Positions 6,270-10,059 of a stretch of 10,059 bases of DNA are shown here, one piece after another (the first letter of the stretch is position 1; each line of letters starts with the position of its first letter). Under the pieces are notes generated by a model that saw only the letters and a program-made list of their open reading frames with translations, was not told where the DNA came from and ran no database searches. This DNA comes from Sulfurimonas sp. (GTDB taxonomy: Bacteria > Campylobacterota > Campylobacteria > Campylobacterales > Sulfurimonadaceae): NCBI GenBank assembly GCA_015663215.1, contig DQSP01000146.1, positions 1-10,059 of the forward strand, in the 5' to 3' direction. The translations under genes and the position numbers were made by a program.

Positions 6270-7066
6270 CTAACAACTCTCAGAGCTGTATAAGCTTCTT
6301 GAAGCAGTTGAAATTTTTGAGTATAGTGTTCTACCATATGGGGTGCTTCATGGATTATCTTATCTGGGTGATATACTTTAGTGAGTTTTTTGTATGATTT
6401 CTTTAGAGCATCTTGACTTGCACCTACTGGGCACTCTAGCACTGTATAAAAGAGAGTGTTTTCATCCTCTTCATCTTTACACAAGTCACCAAAACTAAAA
6501 CTCGCAAAATCACTATAAAGTTTAGACATAAAGTGATTGTCATAAGTGTACTGTATCTCATAATGCAGTATATGGCGTTTGTTAAGTGCTCTCTCAAGCC
6601 GTGCTTTTGCTTTAAAGTCAGAGACATCTACAACGAGCGAGAGGTCTGTACCTCTTTCTATATATACTTCTAATTGTGAACGCATATAGTTCAACACCCA
6701 AGAGTTAGGTGTATTTAATGAAATCAGCACCGTATCTTTATCATAAGCATAAAGATTCACTTTTATAGTTTCAGGTTCTTGAAGTTTTTCTAGTTCTATC
6801 TTTATAGGCTGTGTGCCATATTTCAACATACTTTTGAGAAAAAACTCATGGTTAAAGTCATGTATTTTTGCATGATGTTCGCTAAGTTGTAGCAGAAATT
6901 CTTCTCTTACTTCAGTTAGTGTTTCATTGCGAAATACGAGTACAGCTTTGGGTAAAAAGAGCATACCTCTTGAGTGATGATTTAAAAATTCTTTCATCCA
7001 AGGAGTATTGAGTGTCTTAAAATCCGTCGTGATAAGAATGAGATTATTACACAATACAATATTCAT
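6266..7066 (-). CDS. J-domain (DnaJ-like) protein with C-terminal J domain
   Basis: A 266-residue protein whose last 63 residues (about 204-266) form a J domain: the FYTVLECPVGAS start, a basic helix II (LKKSYKKLTKVY, 221-232), the invariant HPD at 233-235 that stimulates Hsp70 ATPase, and a helix III ending LLQEAYTAL. There is no Gly/Phe linker or zinc-finger region, so it is a class C co-chaperone rather than DnaJ itself. Residues 1-200 match no family I know; they are soluble, with beta-rich parts (IKVNLYAYDKDTVLISL, 101-117) and an acidic linker KDEEDEN (197-203) before the J domain. This part presumably selects a client or location. The ribosome site is AGGA, 4 bases before the ATG. It is transcribed divergently from purF and convergently with the DUF234 gene, sharing a 4-base overlap of stop codons, so it is probably a single-gene unit. 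Confidence 0.88.
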   Translation of the reverse strand: MNIVLCNNLILITTDFKTLNTPWMKEFLNHHSRGMLFLPKAVLVFRNETLTEVREEFLLQLSEHHAKIHDFNHEFFLKSMLKYGTQPIKIELEKLQEPETIKVNLYAYDKDTVLISLNTPNSWVLNYMRSQLEVYIERGTDLSLVVDVSDFKAKARLERALNKRHILHYEIQYTYDNHFMSKLYSDFASFSFGDLCKDEEDENTLFYTVLECPVGASQDALKKSYKKLTKVYHPDKIIHEAPHMVEHYTQKFQLLQEAYTALRVVS

Positions 7067-7202
7067 ATGTCCTACCTTTTTGGATGGTTTTTTAATAATT
7101 AAGCAAAATTAGTTCCACTTTAAAATTTGACTACATCATTAATTTCATTTTATTTATAGGTATTTTGAGTATAATTGCATTAATATTAGACAAGGATTTA
7201 CT
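7067..7202. promoter_or_regulatory. Divergent control region between the J-domain gene and purF
   Basis: These 136 AT-rich bases serve both genes. For purF the plus strand has TATAAT at 7170-7175 and AAGGA at 7192-7196, giving a short leader of about 20 bases. No riboswitch-sized leader is possible downstream of that promoter. For the J-domain gene an AGGA site is clear, but no convincing -10 box stands out on the minus strand. Confidence 0.6.
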
Positions 7203-8564
7203 TTGCGCGAAGATATAAATGAAAAATGTGCTGTTGTTGGAATTTTTGGACACGAAGAAGCTTCTAAACTAGCTTACTTTTCTCTACACTCTCTACAACA
7301 TCGTGGTCAAGAAGCGGCCGGTATCAGTTCATCTGATGGAAAAAAACTTCATACTATTAAAGATCGTGGTCTTGTTATGAGAGTTTTCAATGAAGATAAA
7401 CTATCCACTCTTAGTGGTACTTCTGCTGTAGGTCACACTCGCTACTCAACTGCAGGAGACGACTCCATCCTCGATGCACAACCAGTATTTGCTCGCTATG
7501 ACCTTGGCGAGATGGCTATTGTTCATAATGGTAACCTTACAAATGCAGAAGAAGTACGAAACTCTCTTATAGAAAAAGGTGCGATTTTTCAAACATTTAT
7601 GGATACTGAAAACCTTATCCATTTAATAGCAAAGAGTGAAAAGAAAAAGCTTGTAGATAGAATTATCGATGCAGTTCAAAGAATCGAAGGTGCTTTTTCT
7701 TTAGTCTTTTTAAGTAGAACAAAAATGTTCGCTATGCGTGACCGTTTTGGTTTTCGTCCTCTTAGTTTAGGTCGCCTTCCAAATGGTGGTTATATCGTGG
7801 CAAGTGAAACATGTGCATTTGATCTTGTAGGTGCAACTTTTGTTCGTGACGTTGAACCTGGGGAACTTCTTATATTTGAAAAAGATAAGGCACCTCAAAG
7901 CATTAAAGTATATGAGTCTACTCCTAAACACTGTATCTTTGAGTATGTTTACTTCGCTCGTCCAGACTCTACTGTTTTTGGTCAGTCAGTCTATCAGATG
8001 CGTAAAAACATGGGCAGAGAGCTAGCAGATATAAATCCTATTGAAGCAGATGTTGTTATACCTGTTCCTGATGGTGGCGTTCCTGCAGCTATTGGTTATG
8101 CTCAAGCGAGTGGCATACCTTACGAGATGGGAATTATGAGAAACCATTACATCGGTCGTACTTTCATAGAGCCAACTCAAGAGATGCGTGACTTAAAGGT
8201 AAAAATGAAACTCTCTCCTATGATAGATGTCATTAAAGGTAAGCGTGTTATCGTTGTAGATGATTCTATCGTTCGAGGGACTACTTCTCGCCGTATCATC
8301 AGAATGCTCAAAGAAGCAGGTGCAAATGAAGTGCATATGCGTGTTTCATCTCCACCAACAACTGATCCTTGTTTTTATGGTGTAGATACTCCAAGTAAAG
8401 ACAAACTCATCGCTGCAAATATGACTAACCAAGAGATATGTGACTACATAGAAGCAGATTCTTTAGCTTACCTAGATGAAAACTCACTCCTTCGTAGTGT
8501 GAACTCAACTGTTAGTGAAGAGAAGTACTGTACAGCATGTTTTACAGGGAAATACATCGTTTAA
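7203..8564 (+). CDS. purF: Amidophosphoribosyltransferase (first step of purine synthesis), TTG start
   Basis: PurF converts PRPP and glutamine to 5-phosphoribosylamine, the committed step of purine synthesis in the cytoplasm. The 453-residue protein has an N-terminal class II glutaminase domain with nucleophile Cys9, exposed after removal of an 8-residue propeptide, then HRGQEAAG (33-40), GHTRYSTAG (77-85) and HNGNLTN (108-114). The phosphoribosyltransferase domain carries the PRPP loop VIVVDDSIVRGTTS (349-362). Cys244, Cys390, Cys443 and Cys446 match the four ligands of the [4Fe-4S] cluster in the Bacillus-type enzyme, so this is the oxygen-sensitive Fe-S form. The start is TTG at 7203, set by AAGGA six bases upstream and by the propeptide length; no nearby ATG fits. 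A TATAAT at 7170-7175 is the likely promoter. The stop overlaps the next gene's ATG (TAATG), giving a purF-radical SAM operon. Confidence 0.97.
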   Translation: MREDINEKCAVVGIFGHEEASKLAYFSLHSLQHRGQEAAGISSSDGKKLHTIKDRGLVMRVFNEDKLSTLSGTSAVGHTRYSTAGDDSILDAQPVFARYDLGEMAIVHNGNLTNAEEVRNSLIEKGAIFQTFMDTENLIHLIAKSEKKKLVDRIIDAVQRIEGAFSLVFLSRTKMFAMRDRFGFRPLSLGRLPNGGYIVASETCAFDLVGATFVRDVEPGELLIFEKDKAPQSIKVYESTPKHCIFEYVYFARPDSTVFGQSVYQMRKNMGRELADINPIEADVVIPVPDGGVPAAIGYAQASGIPYEMGIMRNHYIGRTFIEPTQEMRDLKVKMKLSPMIDVIKGKRVIVVDDSIVRGTTSRRIIRMLKEAGANEVHMRVSSPPTTDPCFYGVDTPSKDKLIAANMTNQEICDYIEADSLAYLDENSLLRSVNSTVSEEKYCTACFTGKYIV

Positions 8565-9523
8565 TGCAACAGATATATACATACGGTGGTTATCTCAAAA
8601 AGAAGTTTGATGCTAAGGTTTATAAAGTTGGTATCAATATCTCTGGTTTTACTTGTCCTAACATAGATGGAACAGTTGCAAAAGGTGGCTGTACATTTTG
8701 CGAAAACGACTCTTTTTCTGCAAGTACAGATACTGTCCAAGAACTTAAAAGTTTTCACCTGAACTTAGAGTCAAAAGAGAACCCTTATCTTGATAAACAA
8801 CTCCTACAACTAGAACAACAGTTCTCTGCTATATCTAAACGCCAAGCAAAAGAGTATGGAGCAGAGAAATTTCTTGTGTACTTCCAGTCGTTTACAAACA
8901 CTTATGCTCCTTTTGAAACACTCAAAGCACTTTATGAAAAAGCACTTTCATTTGATAATGTTGTTGGACTTAGTATAGGTACTCGTTCTGATAGTATCAC
9001 ACAAGAGACATTAGACTATCTTGCAGAACTCTCAAAGACAAGTGAGATATGGCTTGAGTTTGGTATTCAGTCTGTGTATGATGAAACACTTATTAAGATA
9101 AATCGTGGTCATGATAGTGCAAATGTAGAAGAGTGGATTAAAAAATCAAAAGCTGCGGGTATAAATGTCTGTGGACACCTAATATTTGGTTTAGCAGACG
9201 AAACACAAGAGATGATGCTCAATACTTCTCGTGCTGCTTATGAATGGGGTATAGACTCTGTAAAGTATCATCCTCTTTATGTAGTCAAACGCACAGCACT
9301 CGCAAATGAGTACAACCGTGGAGAGTTCACACCTATAAGTGAAGAAGAGTACCTTGAAGTTTTAGTAAAGTCCATAGAGATGAAGCCAGCAAATGTTCAT
9401 GTACAAAGAATAACAGCAGGTTTAGATGATGACTCACTCCTTGCCCCTCAGTGGTGTAGAAATAAAAATATTCAAGTAAAAAATATTAATAAAGCACTTA
9501 AAAAAGTTAACCTTAAATACTAA
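8564..9523 (+). CDS. Radical SAM protein, YhcC/TIGR01212 family
   Basis: A 319-residue radical SAM protein of the YhcC type. The [4Fe-4S] cysteines are Cys31, Cys43 and Cys46 in CPNIDGTVAKGGCTFC (31-46), the spacing special to this family rather than the plain CxxxCxxC. Other hallmarks are YFQSFTNTYAPF (106-117), VGLSIGTRSD (134-143), WLEFGIQS (163-170), KINRGHD (178-184) and CGHLIFGL (203-210). The family is widespread and related to Elp3-like enzymes, but its reaction is not firmly established. The frame is open to an ATG at 8537, which would add 9 residues. I prefer ATG 8564 because it overlaps the purF stop as TAATG and gives MQQIYTYGGYLKKKF, the usual N-terminal form; no strong ribosome site supports either, so coupling to purF is likely. 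The gene ends 4 bases from the opposing DUF2393 gene. A link to purine synthesis is suggested only by position. Confidence 0.92.
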   Translation: MQQIYTYGGYLKKKFDAKVYKVGINISGFTCPNIDGTVAKGGCTFCENDSFSASTDTVQELKSFHLNLESKENPYLDKQLLQLEQQFSAISKRQAKEYGAEKFLVYFQSFTNTYAPFETLKALYEKALSFDNVVGLSIGTRSDSITQETLDYLAELSKTSEIWLEFGIQSVYDETLIKINRGHDSANVEEWIKKSKAAGINVCGHLIFGLADETQEMMLNTSRAAYEWGIDSVKYHPLYVVKRTALANEYNRGEFTPISEEEYLEVLVKSIEMKPANVHVQRITAGLDDDSLLAPQWCRNKNIQVKNINKALKKVNLKY

Positions 9524-9527
9524 AAGT

Positions 9528-10059
9528 TTAATGACCCCAAACCTTAGTAAACTGTGCTGTACTTCTAAAGTATGGAGGGTATCTAAAGTAAACTCTAAAA
9601 GCTTTTGCAGCACCTGGTTTTAGATCAGTTGCAACTGTAAACTCTTTTGTAATAGACTGAGGTTTACTGACTTTGTTAAAACCACTGGTAAAAAAATCAA
9701 AAAAACCACTTGCTTTGTAGAAGTTACCGCCTTTTACATTTCCTGTTGCATGACCACGATTGACTAGTTTTATCTCAAAAGTAACTTTTCCTATTTTATG
9801 TTTACCCTCATTTTTCACTATACCAGTGTAGACGATTTGTTCAGTACTCAAAAGGCGTTTATTTTTGAGCTTATGGAGTTTTACAACCTTAGTATATTTA
9901 TCTACCACTATCACAGAAAAACCAGCTAAAAAAAGGCATACAATACTTATAGATATAAACATACCAACTTTTATCTTTGCATCATCTTGTTTAAATGCAC
10001 CTATAGCACCTGCAATAAAGATAATAAAGATTACCCCAAAAGTGATAAAGTGCCAGTAA
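9528..10059 (-). CDS. DUF2393-like membrane protein (5' end missing)
   Basis: The minus-strand frame is open from the right edge to the TAA at 9528-9530, giving 176 visible residues. An internal ATG at 9962 is not the true start: the frame continues upstream through YWHFITF and a hydrophobic segment. Two membrane helices are visible, FITFGVIFIIFIAGAIGAF at about 4-22 of the fragment and a second at about 33-51, joined by a short charged loop (KQDDAKIK). A beta-rich domain follows, with VYTGIVKNEGKHKIGKVTF, an Asn/Gly-rich turn and a late FRVYFRYPPYF. This layout, including the YWHF opening and the aromatic PPYF near the end, fits DUF2393, a family I know chiefly from Campylobacterota; its function is unknown. 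The start codon probably lies only a few codons beyond the edge. The beta domain is likely periplasmic. The gene converges on the radical SAM gene. Confidence 0.75.
   Translation of the reverse strand, partial: YWHFITFGVIFIIFIAGAIGAFKQDDAKIKVGMFISISIVCLFLAGFSVIVVDKYTKVVKLHKLKNKRLLSTEQIVYTGIVKNEGKHKIGKVTFEIKLVNRGHATGNVKGGNFYKASGFFDFFTSGFNKVSKPQSITKEFTVATDLKPGAAKAFRVYFRYPPYFRSTAQFTKVWGH

Noticed and set aside
8537..8563. Upstream ATG for the radical SAM gene
   Set aside because: It adds MFYREIHRL, lies inside purF without a good ribosome site, and the family normally begins near the 8564 start. Not fully excluded.
1..10059. CRISPR array, insertion sequence, tRNA or rRNA, prophage or toxin-antitoxin system
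   Set aside because: No spaced direct repeats, transposase or integrase motifs, tRNA-like folds or small paired genes were seen; composition is uniform throughout.

Overview
The window looks like chromosome from an environmental member of the Campylobacterota (formerly Epsilonproteobacteria), probably close to Sulfurimonas. The clues are low GC, tight gene packing, TATAAT-type promoters without clear -35 boxes, a flavodoxin:quinone reductase-like protein resembling Helicobacter pylori HP1164 and Campylobacter jejuni Cj0559, and a DUF2393 membrane protein of a type common in this phylum. An outer-membrane FadL-type channel argues for a free-living relative rather than a host-adapted pathogen. 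The genus is an inference; no rRNA is present.

Layout. On the minus strand, reading from about 3.8 kb down to the left edge, are a FqrB-like flavoprotein, then a small lipoprotein whose stop overlaps the start of nfo (endonuclease IV), then a FadL/OmpP1 porin cut by the left edge. A 256-bp divergent control region (3762-4017) separates these from two plus-strand genes: a Y-family DNA polymerase with an internal insertion and a free-standing DUF234 protein with a nuclease-like core. The DUF234 gene meets a minus-strand J-domain protein tail to tail, with overlapping stop codons. A second divergent region (7067-7202) leads to purF (TTG start), coupled by a TAATG overlap to a YhcC/TIGR01212 radical SAM gene. 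At the right edge a minus-strand DUF2393 membrane protein converges on it, 4 bases away.

Functional threads. DNA repair and damage tolerance (nfo, Y-family polymerase, possibly the DUF234 protein), purine synthesis (purF), redox metabolism (FqrB), and envelope proteins (FadL, lipoprotein, DUF2393). No mobile element, tRNA, rRNA, CRISPR array or defence island was seen. Most of the region is ordinary core genome. The least explained part is the polymerase-DUF234 pair: the polymerase has about 45 extra residues beside its active site, the DUF234 protein lacks the ATPase it is normally fused to, and both genes carry the same nine-base promoter-like motif upstream.
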